A model generated the notes under the pieces. The model made no database searches and had not been told where the DNA came from. It saw only the letters and a list, made by a program, of their open reading frames with translations. From Sphingomonadales bacterium (GTDB taxonomy: Bacteria; Pseudomonadota; Alphaproteobacteria; Sphingomonadales; Sphingomonadaceae): 64,000 nt of DNA. The position numbers and the translations under genes were made by a program. This document shows, in pieces, positions 35,493 to 44,503 of the stretch. The stretch is taken from assembly GCA_016721875.1 (NCBI GenBank), contig JADKHG010000008.1, forward strand, positions 1 through 64,000. Direction: 5' to 3'. Position 1 is the stretch's first letter. Each line of letters begins with the position of its first letter.

Positions 35493-36716
35493 ATGTCTGA
35501 CAGTCAGGGCCGCACGCCCAGCGCCGTTACTTTTCACGGAAGCTGGATTGATTTTGCCAAGATCGCGCTGCCCAATGTGCTGCTGACTTTGGTGACTCTG
35601 GGGATTTACCGTTTCTGGGCGACCACGCGTGAGCGCAATTATCTGTGGTCGAAGACGCGTTTCATCGACGAGCCATTGGAATGGACGGGTACAGGGATGG
35701 AGCTGTTTATCGGTTTCATCATGGTCCTGTTTTTGCTGGGTGTTCCCTTCGCGATCCTGCAACTGGTGGCGCAGGGGATGATCTTTCAGGGGCAGGTGGC
35801 GATTGCCGCGATCCTGGTGATCACAATGGTGCTTGCGATCTATTACCTCACCGGGGTCGCCTATTTCCGCACGCTGCGTTACCGGCTGAGCCGCACCTAT
35901 TGGCGCGGGATCCGGGGCGGCAGCGATGATCAGGGGCTGACCTATGGTTTCTCCTATATCTGGAAGAATTTTGCTGCGGCCATACCGCTGTTTTTGCTCT
36001 ATCCTTGGGCGAGTATTTCGCTGTGGAATGAACGCTGGAACCTGATGAGTTTTGGCCCCTACCGCTTTGAAAGCAATGCGCGCTGGACCGACCTGATGAA
36101 GCGTTATCTGCTTTTCTACCTCGTTCCCTTCCTGATCTTTGCCGGGATTTTCATCGCCGGTGTCTCAGCGGGGATGAGCGGCGGGGGCGGCGGCAATCCT
36201 TTTGACTCCGCCGGCGGTATCGCTGCTTTTACGCTTATCATCGTTGGCGTGCTGGCAATGTATATCCTCGTGCCGATTGCCGCGCTGATGTATTATTCGA
36301 AATTCTTCCGCGTTGCGGTTGGCGGATTACGGCTGGGTGATCTGGAATTTGAATTCAAGGCGCGCTCGCCCGACTGGATCCTCTATTGGCTCGGCAACAT
36401 CGCGATCATGGGACTGGCTTATGGCTTCGCCTTCGCGCCCTTTTCCGCCTTTGTCTTTGCCAGCCCCGAACAGTTTGCGCAGAAGATCGAGGCGGGTGAG
36501 ACGTTCATGACCGCCGGTTTCATCATCTCCGCACTGATCGCGATCATCCCGTTGGCCTTTGCCGCATCGATTATCCGCTATCGTGCCTGGAAATTTTTCG
36601 CAGTGCATATGGAGGCCTATGGCGAGGTCAATCTCGACCATCTGACCCAATCCGAAACCGAAGTGTCGAGCCATGGTGAAGGCCTGCTCGATGCCTTTGA
36701 TGTCGGGGCGATGTAA
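35493..36716 (+). CDS. DUF898 (YjgN) family membrane protein
   Basis: 407 residues with about eight membrane helices. The N-terminal FHGSWIDFAKIALPNVLLTLVT, the GIYRFWATTRERNYLW segment and its repeat-like second half (ARWTDLMKRYL...) are typical of DUF898. The function is unknown. It lies 10 bases before an M48 protease gene; the DUF898-M48 pair is common in proteobacteria, which suggests joint action at the inner membrane. Confidence 0.88.
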   Translation: MSDSQGRTPSAVTFHGSWIDFAKIALPNVLLTLVTLGIYRFWATTRERNYLWSKTRFIDEPLEWTGTGMELFIGFIMVLFLLGVPFAILQLVAQGMIFQGQVAIAAILVITMVLAIYYLTGVAYFRTLRYRLSRTYWRGIRGGSDDQGLTYGFSYIWKNFAAAIPLFLLYPWASISLWNERWNLMSFGPYRFESNARWTDLMKRYLLFYLVPFLIFAGIFIAGVSAGMSGGGGGNPFDSAGGIAAFTLIIVGVLAMYILVPIAALMYYSKFFRVAVGGLRLGDLEFEFKARSPDWILYWLGNIAIMGLAYGFAFAPFSAFVFASPEQFAQKIEAGETFMTAGFIISALIAIIPLAFAASIIRYRAWKFFAVHMEAYGEVNLDHLTQSETEVSSHGEGLLDAFDVGAM

Positions 36717-36725
36717 GGAACCGCA

Positions 36726-37814
36726 ATGCCCACATTTTTCGACGCATGGCATTTTGATGGCAAATCAGCGGTTCGCCGCAAGGTCGAGGTGCAGACCGTC
36801 GGCAACCAATTCTATCTGGCCGAGCTTGAGCGGCGGCACGGGCCCTTTGCCTTTGCCGATCTGGAATATGCCGGCGAACAGGGCGACGCTTCGGTTTATA
36901 AAATGGGGGGCAATGATGGCTGGCGGCTGGGTCTGGTCGGCAATGTGCCCACAGAGCTGGTTCCGCATTTACCGGCGAAGAAAACCTATGGCGGCTGGAT
37001 CGACCGGCTGGGAATTGGCCCCGCCAGCGCGGTATTTGCGATTGTCAGCGCGGCGGTGGTCGCGGTGGTGTTGTTCAGCCCGCAATGGCTCGCGCCGCTG
37101 ATTCCGGCGAGTGTCGAAACGAAAATTGGTGACGCGTTGATTGGCGATTTTGGCGGACGCTTCTGCAGCACGCCCAAGGGTAAGGCTGCGCTTGCCAAAT
37201 TGACCAATGCACTCGATGCCGACCCGCGCGATTTGCAGGTCGAAGTTGCCAATATCGATATGATCAATGCGGTCGCTGCCCGGCGCAAGGTGATCCTGTT
37301 CAACGGGCTGGTGTCGCAGGCGAAATCGCCCGACGAGGTTGCAGGCGTGCTCGCGCATGAAATCGGCCATGTCCGCGAAAAGCATGTGATGCAGGGGATG
37401 CTACGTCAGATGGGACTGGCGGTCGTGCTTGGCGGCTTTGACGGTAATGGCGGCTCGACGCTCAACGGTTTGCTGTCGACCACCTACACTCGCGAATCCG
37501 AACGTGAGGCCGATGACCATTCATTGAAGGCGCTGAAGTCCGCGTCGGTTTCCCCGATCGCCACCGCCGATTTTTTCCGCCGCCTGTCGGCGATGGATGG
37601 CAGCGCGCAAATGCGTGAAGGCAAAGAACGGGCAATGGCGAGCTATACCTCGAGCCACCCCTTGTCCGACGAACGGCGCAAGCTGTTTGAGAATAGCGTG
37701 ATCAAGGGCAAGGCCTATCGCCCGATATTGTCGTCGGACGAATGGACTGAGCTGAAGACGATGTGCGCGCAGGATCGCAAGGTCAAATCGGGCTGGGGTT
37801 TTGACTTTGAATAG
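36726..37814 (+). CDS. M48-family membrane-associated zinc metallopeptidase
   Basis: 362 residues. After an N-terminal soluble domain and a membrane helix (about 100-117), the peptidase domain carries HEIGH (zinc ligands His211 and His215, catalytic Glu212) and the third ligand Glu261 in RESEREADDH, with a late SSHPLSDER motif. The layout matches BepA/YcaL/Oma1-like quality-control proteases. It is probably co-transcribed with the DUF898 gene. Confidence 0.92.
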   Translation: MPTFFDAWHFDGKSAVRRKVEVQTVGNQFYLAELERRHGPFAFADLEYAGEQGDASVYKMGGNDGWRLGLVGNVPTELVPHLPAKKTYGGWIDRLGIGPASAVFAIVSAAVVAVVLFSPQWLAPLIPASVETKIGDALIGDFGGRFCSTPKGKAALAKLTNALDADPRDLQVEVANIDMINAVAARRKVILFNGLVSQAKSPDEVAGVLAHEIGHVREKHVMQGMLRQMGLAVVLGGFDGNGGSTLNGLLSTTYTRESEREADDHSLKALKSASVSPIATADFFRRLSAMDGSAQMREGKERAMASYTSSHPLSDERRKLFENSVIKGKAYRPILSSDEWTELKTMCAQDRKVKSGWGFDFE

Positions 37815-37858
37815 TCACTGCGGCTAAGCCCGCCCTGTTCCAACAATTGGAGTAGCCC

Positions 37859-38113
37859 ATGTTCCGCCGTCTGTTCGTCGATCACCCCAAAAGCGTTGAC
37901 GAAAATTATTTCGAGCATTTTGCTGTCGCTGCCAAATTCGGGGTGACGATGATCTGGGGCGGGCTTTGTGCGCTGGTGCACGCAGCGGTGCCGGGCTGGT
38001 GTGTGACCACCGGCAGCCGGACAATCGAGCGCCTGAACGCAATCATGGTTATCCAGCGACGTGCCAAGGGGCGGGAAGTCGCCCAGATGCAAACGGTTGA
38101 CTGGGTCATTTGA
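37859..38113 (+). CDS. DUF6356-like small protein
   Basis: 84-residue protein beginning MFRRLFVDHPKSVDENYFEHF and continuing with a hydrophobic stretch GVTMIWGGLCALVHAAVPGWC. Proteins with the DHPxSVDExYxEH start are common in sphingomonads and rhizobia, with no known function. It precedes the hydrolase gene with at most a 20-base gap, so they are likely co-transcribed. Confidence 0.8.
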   Translation: MFRRLFVDHPKSVDENYFEHFAVAAKFGVTMIWGGLCALVHAAVPGWCVTTGSRTIERLNAIMVIQRRAKGREVAQMQTVDWVI

Positions 38114-38133
38114 GAGTCTCAAAATTGAATCCG

Positions 38134-38871
38134 ATGGCAGAAACCCGCTATTTCACGCGCGCAGACGGACTGCATCTCGCCTATCGCAAATCCGAAGGTG
38201 AAGGACTAACCATCGTTTTTCTACCCGGCTATATGTCCGACATGGCTGGCGGCAAGGCGAGTGCGGTGTTTGACTGGGCGGTCGAGAATGGCCGTGCCTG
38301 CCTGTTGCTTGACTATGCCGGGTGCGGGCTGAGCGAAGGCGATTTTGCCGATCAGACGCTCAGCATCTGGCGCGACGATGTGCTGGCGATGATCGATGCG
38401 TTGGCGGATGGCCCGGTGGTACTGATCGGATCGTCTATGGGCGGCTGGCTGATGCTGCTTGTGGGCCTTGCTTTGGGAGACCGGCTGGCAGGGATGATCG
38501 GCATAGCGCCCGCGCCCGATTTCACCCGCTGGGGCTTCACCGATGCGCAGAAAGAAATGATCGCGCGCGACGGCGTGCTGTATCAGGATAATCCCTATGG
38601 TTCGGAGCCGACGCCGACCTGGCGCAGGCTCTATGATGATGGTGTTGCGCACGAGATGCTGGGGACAGAGATAGCGATCAGCTGCCCGGTGCGGCTGCTC
38701 CACGGGCAGGCCGATGCCGATGTGCCGTGGAAGATTTCATTGAAACTGGCAGAATCGCTGCGCAGCGATGATGTGCGGGTGACGCTGATCAAGGATGGCG
38801 ATCACCGGCTGTCGCGCGATGCCGATGTGGGGTTGTTGCTTGCGACTGTGGCGGAGTTGGCTGGCGGTTAG
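38134..38871 (+). CDS. ABHD10-like alpha/beta hydrolase
   Basis: 245-residue cytosolic serine hydrolase. HG-type oxyanion segment VFLPGYMSDMAGGKA, nucleophile elbow IGSSMGGWLM, acidic residue in LLHGQADADVPW and catalytic His in KDGDHRLSRDAD. This pattern matches the ABHD10/palmitoyl-thioesterase-like group of alphaproteobacteria. I use ATG 38134; a TTG at 38110 that overlaps the previous stop would add eight residues. Confidence 0.85.
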   Translation: MAETRYFTRADGLHLAYRKSEGEGLTIVFLPGYMSDMAGGKASAVFDWAVENGRACLLLDYAGCGLSEGDFADQTLSIWRDDVLAMIDALADGPVVLIGSSMGGWLMLLVGLALGDRLAGMIGIAPAPDFTRWGFTDAQKEMIARDGVLYQDNPYGSEPTPTWRRLYDDGVAHEMLGTEIAISCPVRLLHGQADADVPWKISLKLAESLRSDDVRVTLIKDGDHRLSRDADVGLLLATVAELAGG

Positions 38872-38903
38872 GGTGGGGCTTCTTTGATATATCGTGCCAG
38901 TTG

Positions 38904-39069
38904 GTTTCACACGAAGACACGAAGACACGAAGATTTTGAAGATGGCGGTGGATCAGGTGAACGGCATGCGCGCAGCGCGCTTATCACGAAACACTCGCTG
39001 CGCGAGCGAAGGTGTATCAATCGCATTACCTCTTCAAAATCTTCGTGTCTTCGTGTCTTCGTGTGAAAC
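38904..39069. repeat. Hairpin repeat element, copy 1 (39-bp perfect terminal inverted repeats)
   Basis: The arms at 38904-38942 and 39031-39069 are perfect inverted repeats of 39 bases, made largely of three direct ACACGAAG units followed by ATTTTGAAGA. The 88-base core contains further palindromes (GCGCGCAGCGCGC, CTCGCTGCGCGAGCG). A related copy lies at 40981-41128 in the opposite orientation, judged by the core. No gene is encoded. It resembles a non-autonomous MITE/REP-type element. Confidence 0.9.
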
Positions 39070-39120
39070 AAATAGCACGAAGCTGGCAAACCAAAGTCGC
39101 CTTTGCGTGAAAAGCAAAAC

Positions 39121-40904
39121 TCAATATCCAGCAGCCTGCCCATCCTTGCGGAACTCGCTTGCGCCCCAATAGACCCCTGTTTCCGGATCGCGCCAGATCG
39201 CCTGATAGCCGCCATAGGGACCGACCGAATATTTGACGCTGTGGCCGCGCTTGCGCAGATCATCAGCCAGTGCCGCCGGAACGCCGGTTTCGATTTCGAC
39301 CACCCCGCCATCCTCCATCGGCGCTCCGCCTTCGGGGTCGGTTGAGCCATCATGATGGAAGCGCGCGGCGTCGCCTGCGGCTTGCACACCCATGCCGAAA
39401 TCGACCATGTTAACAACGATCTGCGCATGCCCCTGCGGCTGCATCGCGCCGCCCATCACGCCAAAACTCAACAGCGGCTTGCCGTCCTTGGTCATGAAAG
39501 CGGGAATGATCGTATGGAAAGGGCGCTTGCCCGGCGCATAGGCGTTGGCATGTTTGGCATCGAGGCTAAACTGCGCGCCGCGATCCTGAAACATGAAGCC
39601 CAGCGTTTTGCCTTTGCCATCGTCAGCGACCAGCCCCGACCCCATGCCGCGATAGTTGGACTGGATCAGGCTGACCATCATCCCGTCCTTGTCGGCGACG
39701 GTCATATAGATGGTGTCGGCACCGCCATCGACAGGCAGCGGCGCGTCGGTCAGCGTAGCCTTGCCCAGGTCGATGCTGGCGCGCTGTTTCTCGGCGCGCT
39801 CTTTCGACAGCAATTCTTTCAGCGGAATTTTGGCAAAGGCTGGGTCGGCATAATATTTCGCCCGGTCGGCAAAGGCGCGTTTCTTGGCCTCGATAAAGAC
39901 ATGCCAGAAATCGGCGCTGCCGCGCCCCATCGCTTTCAGGTCATAGCCTTCGAGAATGTTGAGGATTTGCAGTGCGGCAATGCCCTGACCATTGGGCGGG
40001 ATTTCCCACACGTCATAACCGCGATAATTGGTCGAAACCGGCTCGACCCATTCGCTTTTATGCGCAGCGAAATCTTCATAGCGATGCGCCGCGCCGATGC
40101 GTTTGAAATAGCCGTCCATCGCCTTGGCCAGATCGCCTTTGTAAAAGCATCGCGCCCGCCCTCGGCAATTTCGGTAAGTGTCATCGCCAGATCGGGGTTT
40201 TTGAACAGCAAGCCTTCGGCGGGTGCCTTGCCGCCGGGCATGTAAACCCGGCGCATATTGTCGATCTCTTCGATCACGCCTTCGGTTTTCAGCATCTCGA
40301 ACGCAGCGGTATTGGTCTTCCAATATTGCGCGATAAGTTCGGATACCGGGAAGCCCTTGTCCGCATAATGGATCGCCGGGGCAAGATTCTGCGCCATTGG
40401 CAGCTTGCCGAATTTTGCGTGCATTTCAAACCAGCCATCAACCGCGCCGGGGATAGTGACCGAGGCCGAACCCCAGTCGGCTATCGTGCCGTCGGTGTCG
40501 CGCGCCGAACGCGGGGTCTTTTTGGTGCGCTCCTGCAACTGCTTCAGGCTCTGCCCCATCGGCGCGCATCCGCTGGCGTTGAGGCCGTGGAGCTTCTGCG
40601 TCTTCGGGTCCCAGATGATCGCGAACAGGTCTCCGCCAACACCGCTGCCGACCGGCTCGACCAACCCAAGCGTGGCGTTGGCGGCAATCGCTGCATCCAC
40701 CGCACTGCCGCCTGCCTTCAATATGTCGAGCGCAACCTGCGTCGCCAACGGTTGGCTGGTCGCGGCCATGCCATTCTGCGCGATGACAGCCGAACGGCTT
40801 GCACCCGGAGCGCCCGAATAGCGGTCCCCCTGATCCTTGGGCGCGGTTTGCGCCCATAGTGGGGTAGCGGTCAATAACGCGATGATTGCGAGCGATATGC
40901 GCAT
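39121..40904 (-). CDS. ggt: Gamma-glutamyltransferase (frameshift in the assembled sequence)
   Basis: Periplasmic Ntn-hydrolase with a signal peptide (MRISLAIIALLTATPLWAQ). The large-subunit half includes GGSAVDAAIAANATLGLVEP and GVGGDLFAIIWD; the small-subunit half begins near ADTIYMTVADKDG with the predicted nucleophile Thr. The two halves lie in different frames: adding one A to AAAA at 40143-40146 restores DAFYKGDLAKAMDGYF and gives 594 residues. The second ggt in this window reads DGFYKGPVAERF at the same place, supporting the repair. Flanked on both sides by copies of the hairpin element. Confidence 0.85.
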
Positions 40905-40980
40905 GGAATGTCCTCTGCCTTAGTGGGTGGAGGGGTATCGTTTCAATGCCGCGTCCGCAAGGACGGGTTGCGCAAAGGAG

Positions 40981-41128
40981 TTTCACACGAAGGCACGAAG
41001 ATTTTGAAGAGGTAACCCCTTTGATGCACTTTCACTCGCACAGCGAGTGTCTCGTCATTAGCGCGCTGCGCGCGTGCCGTTCATTTTATCAAATGCCGTC
41101 TTAAAAATCTTCGTGTCTTCGTGTGAAC
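40981..41128. repeat. Hairpin repeat element, copy 2 (opposite orientation)
   Basis: Arms TTTCACACGAAGGCACGAAG...TTTTGAAGA (40981-41010) and its imperfect inverse at about 41099-41127. The core, read forward, aligns with the reverse complement of copy 1 (shared GAGGTAA, CAGCGAGTGT, AGCGCGCTGCGCGC, TGCCGTTCA). It lies in the 278-base gap upstream of ggt, which otherwise holds only the ggt promoter region. Confidence 0.85.
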
Positions 41129-41182
41129 CCAAAAAAATCCCGCCCTAATGGCTAGGCGCTGCCTTGCAGCTCCACACCGGCC

Positions 41183-41966
41183 TTATCGCTCGCGCGCCTT
41201 CGCAGCTGACTTCGGCGACACGGCAAAGACTCCACGATATTCCGGTTTGACCGCCGCGATAAGATTCGCCGTGACCGGCAGGTCGATTTCATAATCGCCT
41301 TCGACATAGGGGCCTACGGTGTAGATGCCGACATAGACCGCCAGCCGGTTGAAAGTCTTGCGATCGCTTGAACCGAGGATGATGTCCAATTCTGATGGTT
41401 TCGGGCATCGTTCCATCCAGTCCTGCCAATATTCTGCATCATCTTTACCAGCCACCGGTTCCTGCCCGTCTTTTCTTGCGCGCTCGGTATCCAGTGCTTC
41501 GCAAAAGCGTTCATGCATCACCCGATCAAAGGCTTGCTTGTCGACAAACATCTCGATCGGTTTCCGCACGGTGCCCAACTGCTTGTCCCACAATGCTTGA
41601 TCGCCACCAATTGCCGTGGGCCCCTCCCGAATAATCCCATATGTCCTTTGTCAGGCTCAGGAAACGTGGCAGGTTGGCGACGGTCTGCCATGTGATAAAC
41701 GACTCCATATCGGTTTCGACCGCCCGTTCCGGATTTTCGCTCACCCAATCCTTTCCCCATTGCTTGAGCTGGGTAAGCTGGGTCTGTCTTTCCGCCAGCA
41801 CCATCTGTTGGAGCGCGGGATGTTCGGCGATCACCGCCGGATAGCTGAATTCGAGACTATATCCCGTACCCTGCTCATTGCTTTCGATCGATTTTTCAGC
41901 GGCGGCTTGGGACAATGCGGCGGTAGCCAGCATCAGCGCCCCAGCCATGGATCGGAAAATGGTCAT
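41183..41966 (-). CDS. Secreted DUF4163/DUF3298-like (RsiV-type) protein (frameshift)
   Basis: Signal peptide MTIFRSMAGALMLATAALSQAAA, then a domain with YSLEFSYPAVIAEHPALQ and the SGGAHGN motif characteristic of DUF3298/RsiV-type domains. A frame change at about 41607-41611, just after GGAHGNW, separates it from ALWDKQLGTVRKPIEMFVDKQ and the C-terminus YRGVFAVSPKSAAKARER. Two missing G (or one extra T) would restore one reading frame of about 260 residues. The family binds glycan-active proteins such as lysozyme in other bacteria; the role here is unknown. Confidence 0.78.
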
Positions 41967-41993
41967 TTTGTCGCCCTTTGCTTCGCGCCGCGA

Positions 41994-42752
41994 TCAATCG
42001 AGATAATATTCGACCGTCGTTACCACGCGAACCTTTTTAAACGGGCTATCCGATACACCCCAGCCGCCTTCGCCGTCACCATCGCGGGCAGTGACTTCGA
42101 AATAGCCCTGTGTCGCCGACTTGATTGAACCGACATCGGTGCCGCTGTCCTTGGCGAATTGCTCGGCGGATTTGCGCGCGTCCTTGGTCGCCTGCGCGAT
42201 CATCTCGGGCTTGATCGCATTGAGCTTGGTGTAGGTGAAGGCCATGCCAGAGCCTTCCTCCAGCTCGACGCCCTGCTTGACCAGATCAAACTGCCGCTTG
42301 ACTGCGTCCTGCGCCTTCTTGATGTCGGTGGTGCGCAAGCTCATGCGCTGTTTGACGGTATAGGTGGTGATCCCCTGATCGCTAAATTGCGAGACATTGG
42401 CGCCGGTCGGCTGCACTGCGTCGCCATCAAAGCCCAGCGTGCCGAAAAAGGCGCGGATCGCCTTGGTGTCGGCATCGGCCTTTGCTTGCGCGCTCTGCAG
42501 GTCTCCCGCCTTCGCCGAATAGGCAATGGTCCAGGTGGCAAGGTCAGCGGTAACTTCACGCTCGGCAAGCCCGCGCACGGTGACCGCGCGGTCGGCCTGT
42601 TTCATCCGCACCAGCCCGTCACCCATCAGGTAACCGCCGACGATCAGCCCGAATGACAGCAGCCCCGCACCGGCCAGCCAAGCCTTGCCCTTGTTCGCGG
42701 TCAACCGTGTCAGGAAACCGCCTTCATTGTCTGCTTTAATCTGGTCGCTCAT
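41994..42752 (-). CDS. SIMPL-domain (DUF541) protein
   Basis: 252 residues: a short cytoplasmic N-terminus, one membrane helix (about 28-47), then a periplasmic SIMPL domain with VTVRGLAEREVTADLATWTI and a C-terminal VRVVTTVEYYLD. Members form large ring-like oligomers of unclear function (oxidative stress, BP26-like). I use ATG 42752; GTG 42761 would add three residues. An inverted repeat lies immediately upstream. Confidence 0.88.
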   Translation of the reverse strand: MSDQIKADNEGGFLTRLTANKGKAWLAGAGLLSFGLIVGGYLMGDGLVRMKQADRAVTVRGLAEREVTADLATWTIAYSAKAGDLQSAQAKADADTKAIRAFFGTLGFDGDAVQPTGANVSQFSDQGITTYTVKQRMSLRTTDIKKAQDAVKRQFDLVKQGVELEEGSGMAFTYTKLNAIKPEMIAQATKDARKSAEQFAKDSGTDVGSIKSATQGYFEVTARDGDGEGGWGVSDSPFKKVRVVTTVEYYLD

Positions 42753-42768
42753 GGGTCGCACTTTCGAT

Positions 42769-42789
42769 AAATAGGGACTGTCCCTATTT
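42769..42789. repeat. 9-bp perfect palindrome upstream of the SIMPL gene
   Basis: AAATAGGGA (42769-42777), loop CTG, TCCCTATTT (42781-42789), then TTGGG. It sits between the divergent SIMPL and glyoxalase I genes, 17 bases before the SIMPL start. Short AATAGGGACTGTCCC-type hairpins are scattered in many proteobacterial genomes as REP-like sequences; an operator is the alternative. Confidence 0.6.
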
Positions 42790-42926
42790 TTGGGTTGGAA
42801 TGGGTTTCACACAGCTTGCGCAGGGTAGCATGACGGTCCATATTTCGCCCCACCCGGCACGGTTCGCCTCATGCGCTGACTGCGATGAACTGTGCATGAA
42901 TAGCGATGAAATGAGTTTTGGCAACG

Positions 42927-43343
42927 ATGAAATATCTCCACACCATGATCCGCGTCTCCGACCCGGCAGCGACGATCACCTTTTTCGAACTGTTGGGGCT
43001 GAAGGAATTGCGCCGTTTCGGCAATGAGGTGGGGCGCTTTACTCTGATCTTCCTTGCCGCCCCCGGCGACGAAAGCGCGCAGGTCGAACTGACGCACAAT
43101 TGGGACGAGGGTGGCTACGGTGAGGGACGCAATTTCGGCCATCTCGCCTATGCGGTCGATAATATTTACGACAGTTGCCAGCGGCTGATGGACGGCGGCG
43201 TCACAATCAACCGTCCACCGCGCGATGGCCGCATGGCCTTTGTGCGGACGCCAGACAATATTTCGATTGAGCTATTGCAAGCTGGTGACGCGCTCGCGCC
43301 CGCCGAGCCGTGGATTAGCATGCCCAATATTGGAAGCTGGTGA
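42927..43343 (+). CDS. gloA: Glyoxalase I-like VOC-family protein (lactoylglutathione lyase)
   Basis: 138-residue metal-dependent isomerase converting the methylglyoxal-glutathione hemithioacetal to S-lactoylglutathione. KYLHTMIRVSDP (His ligand), AQVELTHNWDEGGYGEGRNFGH (Glu and His ligands) and NISIELLQAG (final Glu) mirror the GloA pattern. I start at ATG 42927 because GloA proteins begin MRLLHTM; TTG 42918 is three codons upstream. Its stop overlaps the next gene (GTGA), which in turn is coupled to gloB. Confidence 0.85.
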   Translation: MKYLHTMIRVSDPAATITFFELLGLKELRRFGNEVGRFTLIFLAAPGDESAQVELTHNWDEGGYGEGRNFGHLAYAVDNIYDSCQRLMDGGVTINRPPRDGRMAFVRTPDNISIELLQAGDALAPAEPWISMPNIGSW

Positions 43344-43781
43344 AATTGAAAGTCACGGTAGAAAATTACCAGTCTCTTAAGGCGTTTTTTGGTTGGATGG
43401 TTGGACTGACCCATCCCAACGTTGCAGATTTGCCGTTTGAGGCTCAGCCTTTAAACTTTTTGGCGGCGTTGGAAGGCAAGACGCCTGGACTTGCAAGGCA
43501 ATCGCTTCGCATGGGTATTGGCGATACGCTTGAGGAAACGCAACATTGGGGATTGGAGCGAGTGCAGAAGACGGATGCTGCTTTGGAAAAAGAGGACTTC
43601 CAACTTAGAGTGCCGTCCGGCTCGAATTTTCGAAAACAATTGCATCAATAATGAAGCGCAAAGTAAAGTGGAAGCTGAATATTATGCACTCCGAAACGTC
43701 GTGGAAGCGATGCCCGACGAAGAACAATGCAAGGCATGGGAATTGTTAGCTGTATTTGAAGAGAGGGCTGTATCGAAATGA
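43340..43781 (+). CDS. Unknown protein between gloA and gloB (probable frameshift)
   Basis: A GTG start overlaps the gloA stop and the final TGA overlaps the gloB ATG, so both ends look like one coupled gene. The middle changes frame: the first frame ends soon after RVPSGSNFRKQ, and a second carries NNEAQSKVEAEYYALRNVVE to FEERAVSK. Deleting one T of TTTT at about 43626-43629 gives a single 146-residue protein. I do not recognise the family; it is hydrophilic, with no signal peptide. Confidence 0.55.
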
Positions 43782-44503
43782 CTTTGGAAATCATCCGCAT
43801 CCCCGTTCTCTCCGACAATTATGTCTGGCTGGTGCACGAACCTGTGTCTGGCGAGACGATGGCCGTCGATCCGGCGATTGCCGAGCCTGTGCTCGAAGAA
43901 GCCAAGGCGCGCGGCTGGACCATCACGCAGATCTGGAACACCCATTGGCACCCCGATCACACCGGCGGCAATGCCGCGATCAAGGACGCGACAGGCTGCA
44001 CGATCACTGGCCCCGCTGCGGAGGCCGAACGCATCCCGACGCTCGACCGGATGGTTGCAGAGGGCGACACTGTCATGCTCGGCGCGGCTGAGGCGCGGGT
44101 GATTGACGTCCCTGCACACACCGCTGGCCACATCGCCTTTCACTTTGGTGAAGACCAAGCTGCCTTTGTCGGCGACACTTTGTTCGCAATGGGCTGCGGC
44201 CGCTTGTTCGAAGGAACCGCCGAACAGATGTATGCCAATATGCGCAAGCTGGAAGCGTTGGGCGACGCCACGCGCGTCTATTGCGCGCACGAATATACGC
44301 TGTCGAACGGTCGTTTCGCGCTGACTGTCGAGCCGGACAATGCGGCATTGGTTGAGCGCATGAATGAAATCACCGCAATGCGCGACCGCGGCGAGGCAAC
44401 GGTACCAACCACCATTGCCCTCGAGCGCGTGACCAACCCCTTCATGCGGGCAAGCTCGGTTGAGGAATTGGCCGAACGGCGTGCGGCGAAAGATGCTGCA
44501 TGA
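43778..44503 (+). CDS. gloB: Glyoxalase II, hydroxyacylglutathione hydrolase
   Basis: 241-residue metallo-beta-lactamase-fold enzyme that hydrolyses S-lactoylglutathione to lactate and glutathione. Metal-binding motif NTHWHPDHTGGN, later His in AHTAGHIAFHFGE, Asp in AFVGDTLFAMGCGRLFEG and the C-terminal YCAHEYTLSN. Length is normal. It overlaps the genes on both sides by 4 bases, so glyoxalase I and II are made from one transcript. Confidence 0.96.
   Translation: MTLEIIRIPVLSDNYVWLVHEPVSGETMAVDPAIAEPVLEEAKARGWTITQIWNTHWHPDHTGGNAAIKDATGCTITGPAAEAERIPTLDRMVAEGDTVMLGAAEARVIDVPAHTAGHIAFHFGEDQAAFVGDTLFAMGCGRLFEGTAEQMYANMRKLEALGDATRVYCAHEYTLSNGRFALTVEPDNAALVERMNEITAMRDRGEATVPTTIALERVTNPFMRASSVEELAERRAAKDAA

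Noticed and set aside
38904..39069. ACACGAAG direct repeats considered as a CRISPR array
   Set aside because: Units are 8 bases, contiguous and without spacers, and they form the arms of one inverted repeat; no cas genes are present.
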